In this document: piece by piece, positions 9,751-22,500 of the stretch | How positions within the stretch are numbered: position 1 is the stretch's first letter | Layout: the number at the start of each line of letters is the position of its first letter | Source: Aptenodytes patagonicus | Lineage: Eukaryota > Chordata > Aves > Sphenisciformes > Spheniscidae | Direction: 5' to 3' | Assembly: GCF_965638725.1 (NCBI RefSeq) | Contig: NC_134957.1 | Span: 17,570,101 to 17,634,100, forward strand | DNA length: 64,000 bases | Program-made: the position numbers and the translations under genes | Notes under the pieces: model-generated | What the model was told of the DNA's origin: nothing | Seen by the model: the letters and a program-made list of their open reading frames with translations, nothing else | Databases searched by the model: none

Positions 9751-12700
9751 GATGTAGCATGTTTCTTCTTAATGACAACGCAGCTTCTACAGTCTAACAT
9801 GTTAGATTACCAACGGTTTGTAGCTTCCTTTTCCAGGTCTTTGGGAATAGCAGGGAACCCCCTGCGGGGGGGAGGCGTTTTTATTTGGGGCTTAGGTTTT
9901 TTGGTGGTGTTTGTTTGGAGGTTTTTTTGTTGGTTTTTGGTTTTTTTTTTTGGTTGAGCACTTTCCAAGAAAGCGAATTAGCCGAAAAACTCTACTGTGT
10001 ATTGTGAGCTGAATGTTGTGGTATACGCTTACCCAGAATAGGCGGAGCTGCTGTGGAACAGTCTGTCCAACTACTATGGTCACTGCAGATGAGCTAGAAA
10101 TGAGGAAGAACATACATAGTGACCAGTGCAATGCACCTCAGCTAACTCGTGGTTAGGGCTCCTCTTCTTACCAGGTTGCGGACCAGTTATGATTTGGAAG
10201 AGTTGGATTGTTGGTGAACCATGGCTAACGTGGAGAAAATTAGTTACTTCATGTAGACTTAGTACAGGTAAGGAATGCAATTTAATAAGTAACATTATCA
10301 AATGAAGTTTTAGATGCCTTTATCTCCTTGGCATAGGGCTTCCACCTTCTTCTGCTAACATCAATGAGCAGCTGATATCATCAGGATAGAATTAGGCCCA
10401 AAGTAATACAGTAATCATGAAAGTAAGTAAAGGAGACACTGACACTGCACTGGCTGGATTATTTGCCTCTGTGTTAAGCAAAAAATCAGCAGTAATGACT
10501 TTACAGTGATTGAAGTCAGGGCACCCTGTTACGTGGGTAGAACTGCAGAATTATGAAGTGTGGGGGTATCTGGGGCTTTTAAAAACAGAACTTTTAAAAA
10601 AAGAAAAAAAGGTGTCTCTGGCTAACCCTGGTAGAAACACCAGTTTCCAATGTAGCAAATACAATCTTTTGGGTGTTTTCTTTGGTTCTGGTTTGGTTTT
10701 TTTTTAAATGCACGATGCCATGATACTGGAATTCCTCAACTAACATTAAAGATGCTTGTAAAACAGGGAAGTTGCTAAAATGTAAAATGCAATTTATAAA
10801 TGTTTACAAAAGTCACACAGTTTTATTTAACTTTGGTAAAGTAATAAAAGGGTACATATGAGTCACAATCTTGACATTCTTGTAAGAAATGATGAATACA
10901 GTGCAGAATGTTGCATTTACATTAAACGCTTAGTTTTACTCAAGCAGAAGGAAACGGGTAATTCAACAGAAAATCCCACCAGTAATTTTTTGAATGTGAA
11001 AATGGACTTGTCCTTTTATAGTGAATTTAAAGCAGCAATGTAATTTTTGCTTAAATATTCCTTAAAAAAAAAAAGAGAATTTGGATAATTTCCAAATTAC
11101 TATTTCCAATTTCAAAATTTCCAAGTTTAGTATTTGTCAACTCAAAACCAATGACACAATTATTTCCTAATTGTTTCCCTGCCACTAAGTTACGTTCCCC
11201 TCATGAATTTCTTAGTCCTGTCCTGTAGTGTCCCCTAGTCCTTCTAGCCCTATTTAGTTGACAGGCACAAATGGTAGAGTATGTTTGTCAGAAGTGGGAC
11301 ACGACTGTTTGCTTTTATTTCAAAGATGGAGCGATAAAATGTTTTCTGATATTAAATTAATGTGCCCTTCTGATTCTAGTTTTGTGGGGAGTTTTATCAG
11401 GAGAAGTACTGCCTATTTTGAAATTGTCCATGATCTCTATCAAGATTTACTTCAGGAAAATGTAATATAAAATGGATGAAGCCCTAGTATATAAATTTAT
11501 TTCCAGTATGCAAATTTATAGGAGCTGCACTTCAACAATCTATCGTAAAACAAAATGTCACCAGGATATGTTCTGCATACACTACTGCTTTAAATCCCAT
11601 GAGTTGTATTCCCTTTTCCAGCCATTTCTTTGTTCCTGGAGAAAAGTTACGTTTGCTTCTGGATAAAGTGTCATCCTTTAGCTTATTAATATACTGACTA
11701 GTATTTGACAGTGGAAATGATAAGGTTAACACATAGCCTAGCCTAAAGGCTTTGCAAATGCATAGGATCAAAACTAGCATTATAAAGTGTGGGTGTACTT
11801 TGAAAAGTGAGATCAGAGACTTCAGTGTTGTTTTCCATTTTGATAGTATTTCTTTTTTTTTTTTTTAGATTAAAGGTGGAGAGATGCCACAGTTTAAAAT
11901 CCAACTGGATTTCCCACCCCACCCCCCCGCATGTATTCCATTTTTAAATTCTGAAAACTGGATTTAGCTTTTGGGTACCTTTTTGTCTGCATCAGTTGAA
12001 AGTAAAGGTAGACCACTGAAGATTAGTGTCAACAATCTGATGCCAAGGAAATTAAATCTTTAGGAGATAAGGAGTAAAATGTCAATACCTTATCTTTATC
12101 CCTGAAGTAAGCGGTTGAGAACGCTCAGGTCGAGCAGCTCAGATCTGAACGCTGTCATCTGAAATCACTTCCTGGAGTAGAACCACACTTTACAGGACAC
12201 TGTGTCACATAATAAAGCTGACCACCTTTTGTTATGCAGGATGCATGCAAAATCTGTTGGAATCTAGATCAATCAGCACAGTCATCAGCTGAAGATTAAA
12301 TGAAAGTCACAACAATAATTGCAAATTCCTATCAGTTTCATCCTATATTACAGGGTGTTGAATTTTATCCATGTGAGACTTACATCTTGGAGAACTAGTA
12401 GTGGATATTCCTTATGTGCAGCCCGTAACACAGCTACTAAAACAGTGCTTATTCAGGGTGCTGATTCAGTCCATTAAAAAAGTTAAAAGTACAAGCTTAA
12501 AAAAAAAATTCCCAACCAAACAGAAGGGGAAAAAAAACCCAATAATGTTTTCACTGCACTGTTTCAGTGACTTGTGGACAGTTCCTGATGCTCTTTATAG
12601 GAATGCAACGAAGATTTAGGCAGTGCAACCACCCAAACTGTTTGACTTCAGCATTACTTAGACAGAATTCAGAGACAGCTGCATTTCACCTTCTATCTTA

Positions 12701-13080
12701 AGCTTCCTGAAATAAAAACAGCTTGCCCATTAAAGCTTTTCCCCTCAAAAAAGCAATATTCCAATTGTTTTGCTAGACATACATGAAAATACCCTATGAC
12801 GTTACCTCTTTTCATTAGTGTTAGAGACACTGTCACTAACTCTAGCGGTTCCCCCCAAGATTTTTCCAGTGCATGGGCTGTAACCAGCAAGTGATGTGAG
12901 CTAGGTTCTGTGGCCCCAAAAAATCCCAGCAACTGGAGCCCCAAGGCCAAACAAAACAAGCATCAAGTCGAGCTGTCTGCATGCATCCTCACCTTAAACA
13001 GATTGATACTCGCTGGCAACTATTGATCTTGGCTACCCTTACTTCAGCTTGGCACAAGATGGAGTAAGGCAGACCCGAAT
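9751..13080. other. Intergenic region between ZBTB33 and TMEM255A
   Basis: The two genes converge here. The sequence is AT-rich with several T and A runs. I see no exon, RNA gene or repeat family that I recognise. Part of it could be a longer 3' UTR of either gene, since further poly(A)-like hexamers occur on both strands. Confidence 0.5.
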
Positions 13081-13100
13081 CTATCATCTGTTTGTATTGC

Positions 13101-13106
13101 TTTATT
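13101..13106 (-). terminator. TMEM255A: Candidate poly(A) signal of TMEM255A
   Basis: TTTATT on the plus strand is AATAAA on the minus strand, about 290 bases past the TMEM255A stop codon. It is the first such signal after the stop. Longer 3' ends are possible. Confidence 0.45.
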
Positions 13107-13392
13107 AAAAACCAAGGACTATGTGAACCTCGCGGTAAAACAAGGAGGCTGGAATTTAGGCCACCCACTACTCACCGACACTGCAAAACATCAGCAGTAT
13201 GTCCCCTTCCTCATTCTCTATTGTTAAACCTCTGAAATAAGTCTCGCAAGAAAGAACAATCCAATCTAATATTTGTATTTGCAATTATCTTCTGTATCTA
13301 CCCTCCTGCTCCCTCCCACAGTAAAATATAAATACAAAATGTTCACAATTATTTCAATGGCAAATATTTTTTTTTCTTCTTTCCCACATTCT
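13107..13392 (-). other. TMEM255A: TMEM255A 3' UTR (minimal)
   Basis: Non-coding sequence between the TMEM255A stop and its first poly(A) signal. Only the minimal extent is given. Confidence 0.45.
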
Positions 13393-13551
13393 TTATGGTG
13401 TATAAGGTGGTGGCTTTTCAAAAGGTGGAAAATACGGTGGCGAGTAACGAGGCGGCGCATTAGAGGACCACATATAGCTGGGAGATGGCGACACTGACTG
13501 GGGGTCATCAGAGAGGCCAGAAGGAGTGGAGGCTGGAAACATGCTGGAATG
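13393..13551 (-). CDS. TMEM255A: TMEM255A coding exon 9 (last)
   Basis: Acceptor TCCCTGCAG, then residues 272-323 ([12 protein letters not shown] through PPPYTP) and the stop TAA at 13393-13395. It carries both PPxY motifs. Phase 0 entry matches exon 8. Confidence 0.93.
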   Translation of the reverse strand, partial: HSSMFPASTPSGLSDDPQSVSPSPSYMWSSNAPPRYSPPYFPPFEKPPPYTP

Positions 13552-16500
13552 CTGCAGGGAGACAGCAAGAAGGCTGTAATGTAAACACTTCTTAATGTAA
13601 AGGACCCTGGCAAAGCAATACTTCATTACCAAGCAGTACAAAATTAACATTTCAAGGCTCACTTCTGCAAAACATATGTACATAGAAATAAGTATTCAAA
13701 TAACTTGTTGCATTCAAGGTAAGCACAGTCTGTAAGTAACAGTTTTGCATAATGAGACTCCTTAAACATAAAACTGAAGACAGCATTTTTTTTTAAAAAA
13801 AAAGTTCTCTCTCATCACTTCTCCGTACCTGCTGCATTTCACAGAGGCTGGACAACTGAAAACTGACGAGTCTCTCTCAAATCTTGGGTTTCACACATCA
13901 GCCAGTAGCAACAATGAACAGGCTGCAGATAATTTCTTTTTACATTACTTTTTCTCTTCATCACAAATAAAAAAACCCCAGAAATTAATGATAACAGAAT
14001 AATTTATTCCTTCAGTAAGTAAAAAGCTTGAAAAGGTGGAGAAACAAAATCTGTGCGTGCCTGAAGATTCATTTCTGCTCTCCAAAATACCTTTGTTATC
14101 AAAAATACCTTAGGTCTAAAGCCTGAAGTCATACAGTGCTGGCGCTGTCAGAGACCTGCGCACAGGCTGTGTTCTGTCCAGAAACAGGCCAGACAAATAA
14201 GCAATGAAATACAGTCACTTGCATTCACTCCTCTGGCCACTAATATACCATGGTTTTATCCCCGACAGTCATGCTGCGCCCTGTGATGCCGTTGGCCACT
14301 AATACACTGTGGTTTTATCCCTGACAGTCATGCTGCGCCCTGTGCTGCTGTTGGCCACTAATACACCGTGGTTTTATCCCCGACAGTCATGCTGCGCCCT
14401 GTGCTGCCGTTGGCCATCTGGCCCACCTGAACAAGCCATCTGCAGAGCGAGCAGTGTTGGACGGTGCTTGGCTGCACCGCCGGCACGCTGGAGCAGCGCG
14501 CCTTTCTGCTTTGGCGCTCAGGCACCACGCACCCCTTCACCACCCTTTGGCTGCGGGCATGGACTGCAAATCCCAAATGTGCCCGGCTTAAGGCCCCGGC
14601 AGAGAGAGAAGCATGAGGAGGATTTGCACTGTGCTGCAAGGGGCGTGGGAGTGCATGCCGAGGGATCCACGCCAGGGGCAGTGAGGCCGAGCTATACGCA
14701 GTGGTGACCATGTACAAGGTCCGAGGCGACCATGTGATTTTACCTTTGTGGGTGGAGGGATGACAGACTCTGCAGTAATAGCAGGTTGTTTTCAAACAGC
14801 ATCTTTTTTGTGTCACTTCCCTAACACCAACCTGTGACGGTTTATTAAGCGGATATGTAAGACCACGAAAGCCCAGCCTGCTCGAGGCCCTCACAGAAAG
14901 CAATACAAACCGTTCCCGTTTCAAACAACACAGCAGCTCTTCCATCATGCCCCAGTTCACCTAAAGCCCAATGCGTGGGAGCCCCCGGACTGCAAAGACA
15001 TTTGGAAGGGCACCGCCACGGGGACACGGCGCCGGTACTCATTAGCAAACGCAGCCCTGGGTTTTCACCATTACAAAGCGCCTGCGCCCAGCTGCCTCAG
15101 CCACAGCCACGAGTCCTGGAGGAGAGCCGTCGTGGCTGCAAGCAGGCCTGGCTTGCACCGACTGCAGGCAGCAGCCTGGCTTTGTTAATGAAGCCGGCGG
15201 CTGGGAAGATGGCACTAATTCCTCTTTCGACAGGGGGTGAAAAGCAGAGAAGGCCATCGCTCGCCTGCGTTCTCTCGTCAGAGCCAAACATGGCTCAGGG
15301 TCTGCAGAAGTCAAAACGCCGCAGGACTAGACGTTCTCACCCTATTGCCCCCAGCCAAGCACACAGAGTGAGGAGTAAGATACAGGCACTACATCCACCA
15401 GTGCCCTTTCCTCCTGCCAGTTCCCATCATGGCCCACTGCAAAGGTCTGCTGCCTTCCTCACCACAACCAGCTGGGTGGAGCGTCATTAGCAGTGGCTGC
15501 TGCAACACCCATCGGCTTGTGCTCCTCCAAAAACCAGAGAGCTGGGTCTGCCGTTTTAGAGTTCTGCGTGCAAGCCAGGCTCTTGCAGGGGCACAGGCTT
15601 TCTTAGAAATTCTGGAGTGTTGGTTTTTTTTCCTGTGAAAGATGTGTGGGATGAGTGGGAAGCACTGACTTGGCCCGTTCTTGCACCAGAGGGAGTGCTG
15701 CCTTCGAAAGGGATTTGAGAGGCAAGGCTGGGCTTGCTCCATGTGCTGTAGGATGGCAGGGGAGAAGGTGTCAGGGTGGTACAGACACTGCTTGGGTCAC
15801 AGTAGGGCTCAAGGCAAGAGAGAGTCTCCACAGCCAGAGGCCTCAGCTAATGCTTTCCACGCAGGCCCTCAAGTTCCCTGGAAGGTAAGCAAGGCTCAGA
15901 CTTGGAATTGCATTTGAAGGAGGGACTTGGCTATTTTAAATTTAGATTACCTCAATTTATGCCCAGCTTTTGTGCCAGCTCCTAAGCCAACACCTGTGCT
16001 CACAGCAGTGAGATACAGAGAGACTTTCATCCATCCGGCTGAGCTGTAAGCATCAGCAGAGCCCCAGCAGTACTTCTAGTTGAAAAGCAGGGCAAATCCA
16101 CCCATGCTGAGCTCTCTGCTGGTACTGTGGCTACAGTACAGACAAACCCCGAGCTAAACAGCGCTTAGTACCAGCTGAGATGAGGACTTCGCAGCAGAGC
16201 TTGGTTTGGTATGCGCTGAGGTTGACATTTTTGCAACTGTAAAAAGTGATACAACACTAGTGACTGTCCCACATTGCATTAATCTCAAAAATGAGTCACA
16301 AATTTGTATAAATAAGTCCTAGAAATTCTGATATAAGTGTTCAAATGTTTCTAGGAAGCCCTGACAACAGTGTTGTCTAGTGGCACTAGCAGGAAAACCA
16401 GAAAGGTTTAGATTCATGTTACCTCTAACGCATGGCTCTGATGAGGGAGATGGTGGCTATCACAGAGCACACCTCTTAGCTGATGTCCAAGACCTTAAGC

Positions 16501-19500
16501 TCTTGTTAATAAAAAAAGTCTCCAGCCCTGATGGTTGCAAAGAAAACGTATGATGTGTTAAGTTAACATCACCACTGTGGTAACATCCACCTGACAGAAG
16601 AGCTGAGGAGGAAATGTCCTCATCTGCTTCAACAAGTGAAAGCTGATGTTGACAGCAAGGTTCACATGAAATCACCGTTTCCAACAGCACAGCTCCATAA
16701 CTCAGAAGAGGAAGGGATGCATTACAGCAGAGGTGATGTTTGCAGGGACCGTTCTTAGACCAGCTGAAGCGCGTGGAAAAAAACCACAACAGAATAGCTT
16801 TTCAGTCAGTATATGTCTTCAGGAGCTCAAATAGCTTGTTTCCAAAAGCTCATCTGTTTCTCTCTGACATAGCAGTTGGCCTAATAAAAACTAGCACCTG
16901 AACACCTCGCTTTGCCTCTATCCTCAGAGCACTGCAGGTGCCAGAGGCAATGCTTATTTTTAATGTGGCCTCTACCAGTGAACGACGGGGGAGGCAGGCA
17001 GCAGGTTCTGTTGCCTTCTCTTCAAGGACAGCTTTCAGGAAAACACTGCCTTAGTAAGAGAGAGCACCACCAAGGACCAATGCCTAGTAGGAAAGATTTG
17101 GTATTCTCTGCAGGAACAGGAAAATTAAACTGTGTGAATGACAGGAAGACAGGCCTCCGGAGTCCTGCGGACCGGCTGGATTTAACCTTGCCGCTAAACA
17201 CGAAAACATCCTGTAACGTTCCCTACCTGAAAGTCGTATGCGGAGTAGGGAGGCAGGTGAGGAGTGCTGTGGTAGTAGGTGTTGTAAGATGTCACTTGCG
17301 GCCTTGAGTAGTAGGACACCGAAGGGTGTGTGTTTTCAACCGTACAGTTCAGAGTAGGGAGGGAAGGAGTCTGTTAAAACAAAAAGAGAGAATCTCAGGC
17401 TGCTAACCAAGTCACAGAAAGCTGACAACTGAATGAAAGCAGAAACGATTTAAAGGAGCACTGTGTGTCTTTAGAGCTCAACTCTGCCGGATTAGCAACC
17501 GGCAATCCGGTTCCCTCTTAGGCAGCAGGTGAGTCCCGAGGTCATTTCATTCCTCAGCCACCTATTGTTTCCTCTCAGATTTCACAGAACAAGCTGGCAA
17601 TAGCCCAGTGCAGCCAGTACTCAAACGAAACAACCGTTCAGATTGCATCTTCACGAGTAGGAGAACGAATCCATTAATTTTGATTACTTTGTTATTCAGT
17701 GCATTTTGAGATCAGCATATTTCAACTCCTTTTGTACTGCTGTTCACAGACACTTCTATACATCTTTTTTTTGCAGAGGTTTACAGGCTGTCTGGTGTGG
17801 ATCAAATCTCAAAAGGCCATGATGCCCAGCTGGGAATGTGTCTCCTGTTTTGTTTGGGAAGATCTTGGTGAGCCTGAAAAGAGTGTAGAAAAGTTCAGAG
17901 TTCTGAAATAAGGCACCCTTAGTGCAGGGCCCAAGATTAGTTTGTAAAAAAAATGTACTGCCAGGACAACAAATGCTCTTTTCTGGGTGTCTCATTTTAT
18001 ATTATTCTGAATGAGTTGCAAGAGACTGAAAGAAAAACCCAAACTTATCTGTTGAATGTTCATTCTCCCCATTGATTTGTCTTCTGCAGAACAAAACTGT
18101 ATGGAAGGTAACAGGCAGCCTGGTTAAGTGAGGGTATTTCAAAGCTCACGTTGTCAGAACAGCATTTTTTTCATTATCTGAAGCTTGCAATCTTTCACCG
18201 GGTTTTGGTCCCCAGTTCACCCCTCTCAGATTCTGCATCATGAAGAAACTAGATGGGAGAGTTTCAGCCTAACAGGGCTGCTTAAACAGTCTGTAAAGCT
18301 CAGAACCCTACTACTGCTATAAAATCAACAATTCATGAGCAACCACCACACATTTCCTTGTAGAAGGTCAATGCTATGAAAAGGAAGATCAATTCTTAAG
18401 AGTGAGCTGATTTTTATTCATCCTGGTATTGCCAACACCTCTGAGAAGGTTCCTTTTGAAAATACAATCTCACAATTCTGTTCATCTTTTCTAATTGTGT
18501 TCAGGTGGTGACACCAGATCAGAAAGGTGAATCATTTCCACTTTCTCCTTACAGTTATTTCACACCCTTCTTTCCAGCCTGATTGCGGTGATGCATAGAT
18601 CATTTGCACTGAAATACCAATAGCTGTTTTCATGTTATTTTTAAAAGGCAATTTGCCTGATTTGTTTTGTTTAATGCACAGAGAAATTGGTGCCATCTTA
18701 CCATGTCTTTAAAGCCTCCAAGTATTGCTGCTGTAATGATCCCTAGGAATAGCCCCACTATGTTCAGAATCGTTGCCGACCAAAGCAAGTGGTAAAGGTG
18801 GATGATGTCCTGGCAGCTGCTGACATCAATGTATTCATAGTAGCCTCCAGAAATCTCTACTCTGCTAGATTAGGAAAAAACCAATAATAATGATAAAAAA
18901 ATGCACCACACATCATAAAACCTAAGCACTTCTGCTGGACAGCAAAATGCATTCTGCAATTTAATGATAGCCTGGACCTAACTACCGAGGGAGTGGGGAT
19001 AAAGCCTGCTAGATCCCATGCTTGTGGCATCTGAGATCTCCCTGCATGACAACGGCAGAAGACGGTTTGATCTGTTGTGAAACAAGGAAGTCCTGCAAGG
19101 CCTGCAAATACCCAAATGACCTTGAGTCTGAATCTGCCTCTTATTTCTATCATCTGAAATCTCCACAGACATCCTGGAGGCTTCCCAAGGACAAACTAGT
19201 CTTGGAATTACCCAGGTAAATCGGTCTGTGCCCCGAGGAGCGGCAGCTGCTCCTCTCAGCCACAAGAGTAGCTGGGTGGGACGGGCACAGGACAGCACAG
19301 CTGACCTCCTGGCACCGCAGGGCTTGGCCACAAAGCAGGTCCAACTCAGCTGCTCTGCTCCAGCTGCCTGCCCTTTGCAGCTCTACAATGGCATGGGCTG
19401 GCAGGACCCCTGGGACCTGGCAGAGAGAGGTCTTTCTGCTCACATTTTTAAGCTTTTCCACATGCAGAAAAGAGACAGAGAAAACTCAGTCGAATCCACA

Positions 19501-22500
19501 TAGGTCATTATTTTGGAAAGGGAAGTGTGGCTCCTGCAACATGTGGGCTGGAGTCTCGCAGGCAGGACTGACCTCTCGCAGGTCAGTAATGACCTCTCTC
19601 TGACTGCCGCTTGGGGGAACAGGCTGGCCTTCGGCATAGCTTACCAGATGTAGTGGGCTACAGCAAATTCCCCTTAAGAAAACATATTTATCAGGGACAA
19701 ACAATACTAAGGGCTTATGAATGACTGATTTCCCAGCTCACATATGGGGTTAGGATCAAACTGCACACGGGCTTTGAGGAAATGGGGAACAACAGGCTCA
19801 TATTTAAGGCCAAGAAGCCGGAGATCCAGGCTCAGCTCCCCAGTAGACTCTGCAAGTCCTGCAGGAACCTGCCTCCTTTCACAAGAGCCATCCTCCTTCC
19901 CTCATTACTCAATTTACGTTTCTTCTTTTCCTTTTTTCCATATCTTCTTGTAGCGGGCCACTGCAGAAGACATTGCAATGAGGAGACAGGGATTTCAAGC
20001 AGAATCAAGGCAGAGCGTAACCACAGGTTGTAAAAACCTGTACGTTAGCTTGCATGACCTCTGTATAACCTGAGCACATACCGTGACTGCTTTTAACAAT
20101 ACAACCTGTAGGTACTGTTTGCAAGAGCTCATTCCTATGGAGATGTGTGAGAGCAGTAAAGCTCTCAGCAAGCCTTGGTGCACCACCGAGAACATTCAGC
20201 ATTATACAGATAAGTACAGCATGTACATATCAATGGGAAGGGGCTCATCCAGCTGGCATTCCCACGGTCAGGGGGGATGCAAGATTGCTGTCACTTTTCC
20301 TATAATTTCCATCCTTTACATAATACGTGAGCTAACCAGCCTTGAGTGCCCGTGCCTTTCTTACTGAGATCCCAAAAGAACCAGCACCTCCTCAGTGCAG
20401 AACACTTGGGTGGCACTAAGCAAGACTGAGATGGTAACAACTGATATCTTGTATCAGAGAAGGGAAAATGGGTCAGAGGCAGGACCCTGAACCAGCCTGA
20501 CGGGGGGGGGGGGGGGGGAGAAAAAAAAATACAGAAAAGTGACAAGTTTTTCTATTCCAATCACTTCTCTGTGTATCACTCTCTTCAGATAGCAAAAAGG
20601 GATTGTGTTCTGTAAACTGTCAAAGGAAAGTGTGAGCTTCACCCCTCTGCAGTGGCTTCCAGAGAAACAAAGTCCTACACAGACCAGGGATTACCCTTCC
20701 CAGCATGTGGAACCACCCTCTCCCAACAGCAGCTTTTGATCTTCCTCCACCACAGTCAATGATATAAGTGGGGGTCAGCCCAACTAAGTACTGTGAGAAA
20801 TGCTAAGCCTGAAACAGCCCTAGGCAAGAGCCAGTGCTAAAAAAAATCGATTTATTAATTGCTTGCTGACACACATTAGACGCTCCAAATGATATAAGCA
20901 GCACATGCTGTAAATTAAGTTGGCTTAGGTACAGTAGCCAGATCTAATGATGGTGTGATTGCTATGCAGTGGTGCTCGATCGGTAACCACCCTTCTGACT
21001 CATCTTTGCACAGTGCTGGTACACCTTCCAACCTCTTGTGACCATTAAAGATATTCACTGGGCAGAGAGGACACTGATTTATGAACACGCAGGTGGCACC
21101 AGCCTGTGAACTCTCCTCCCTGTTAGCAGGGTGGGGAATGAAACAGTGAGAAGGTGAGGGAGAACAGTGTCCTAGTTTTTACATTTTCAACCTTCTAAAA
21201 CAAAATAAAACCCAGTGAACAAGCAGTGCCAGCAGAGAAGGAAGGTGTTGGGACAAGGGACACTCAATAGGGGAAAAACTGAGGAAGGCACCAAGCATGG
21301 AAGTAATGGAAACTCCCGCCCTCTTCATGTTTCCAGCCGGGCTGGCCTGGAGCATGCTCACCCGTAGCTGGGATGGCTTTAGTGTATTTCATACACCCCT
21401 TTACTCAGTTATCTTTTGCCTGGGAGTACCCGTGGCTAGCAACCACAGCTTAAGATCCCTTCCCACAACAGCTGTCATTAACTGATACTTTGCTCCTGCC
21501 CTATCCTGGCCCTTCAGACACCTGCAAACCAGCATGACCACTGCTCGCCCTTCCCATGGCCAGGAATGGTATTTTTAGCTTACTCACTTTCCACAGTTGT
21601 ACAGGTCACAGCAGAAGCAGGTATTGGTTTTTATTTTCGGTGTGCAGGGTGCACGGCGCTGTGGGTGACAGATTGCCTGTGTGAATCCAGAAAAAAATAC
21701 ATAAAGCACGTAAGGACATAATCACCAAACACGTTTTCTGCTGCTACGTGGCCTGCTCTACATGCAGATTTTGCACTGATCTCCAGATTAGCCCCAGGCA
21801 GATTTTCCTTTCCTTATCTTGCAGCACAGCTCCTACAAAGTACACAGTTATACCAGAGTAAAGACACACTGGACTAGAACAGACCAGCATTTCCTTCCAC
21901 CATGGGTAAGTCATAGATAAGCACATGCCTGCACTGGGAGGGGGTTGTGCAACTCTTACAAGCAGCCAAGACCTTGCTGAACTAGCACTCCTCACCACGC
22001 AGCAACTTAGAGCGAAGAGTTGTCAATAGGATGATACAAACTGAAAGCAAGATTCCCATACTGGCGAATAACTGACTAAAGCGGTTAATTGTCTGCCTGT
22101 GGGTAGTAACACCCAAGCTCACATGGACCGTCTTTGGGCTAAAAAGAGAAAGGACCCCACCAATGCCACTGGGTAGTACTTACTTTGCACCTCAAGCAGG
22201 CATTTTAATTTGGAATATAGTGGTTATTCAAAACTACTTGGTAACTTGTGAGGAAGTCTCAGAGAGACTCTCAGTGCACAGCAAAGGCAGCCAAAGATGT
22301 CCACACACACTATCAGTATGTGGCAGGAACACCCACCCCCTACAGGCTTCTCTTTGGAGAAGACAATAGACAGCAGAGGCTGGTATCCACAGCTGCTCGT
22401 ATCCACAGAAATTACTGCTGTCTGAACTCTTAACCCACCACCCTGCTCCCATAATGAATGCACAGCTGAAGATCTAAAGAAACTGGTGTATTTTCCTCTC

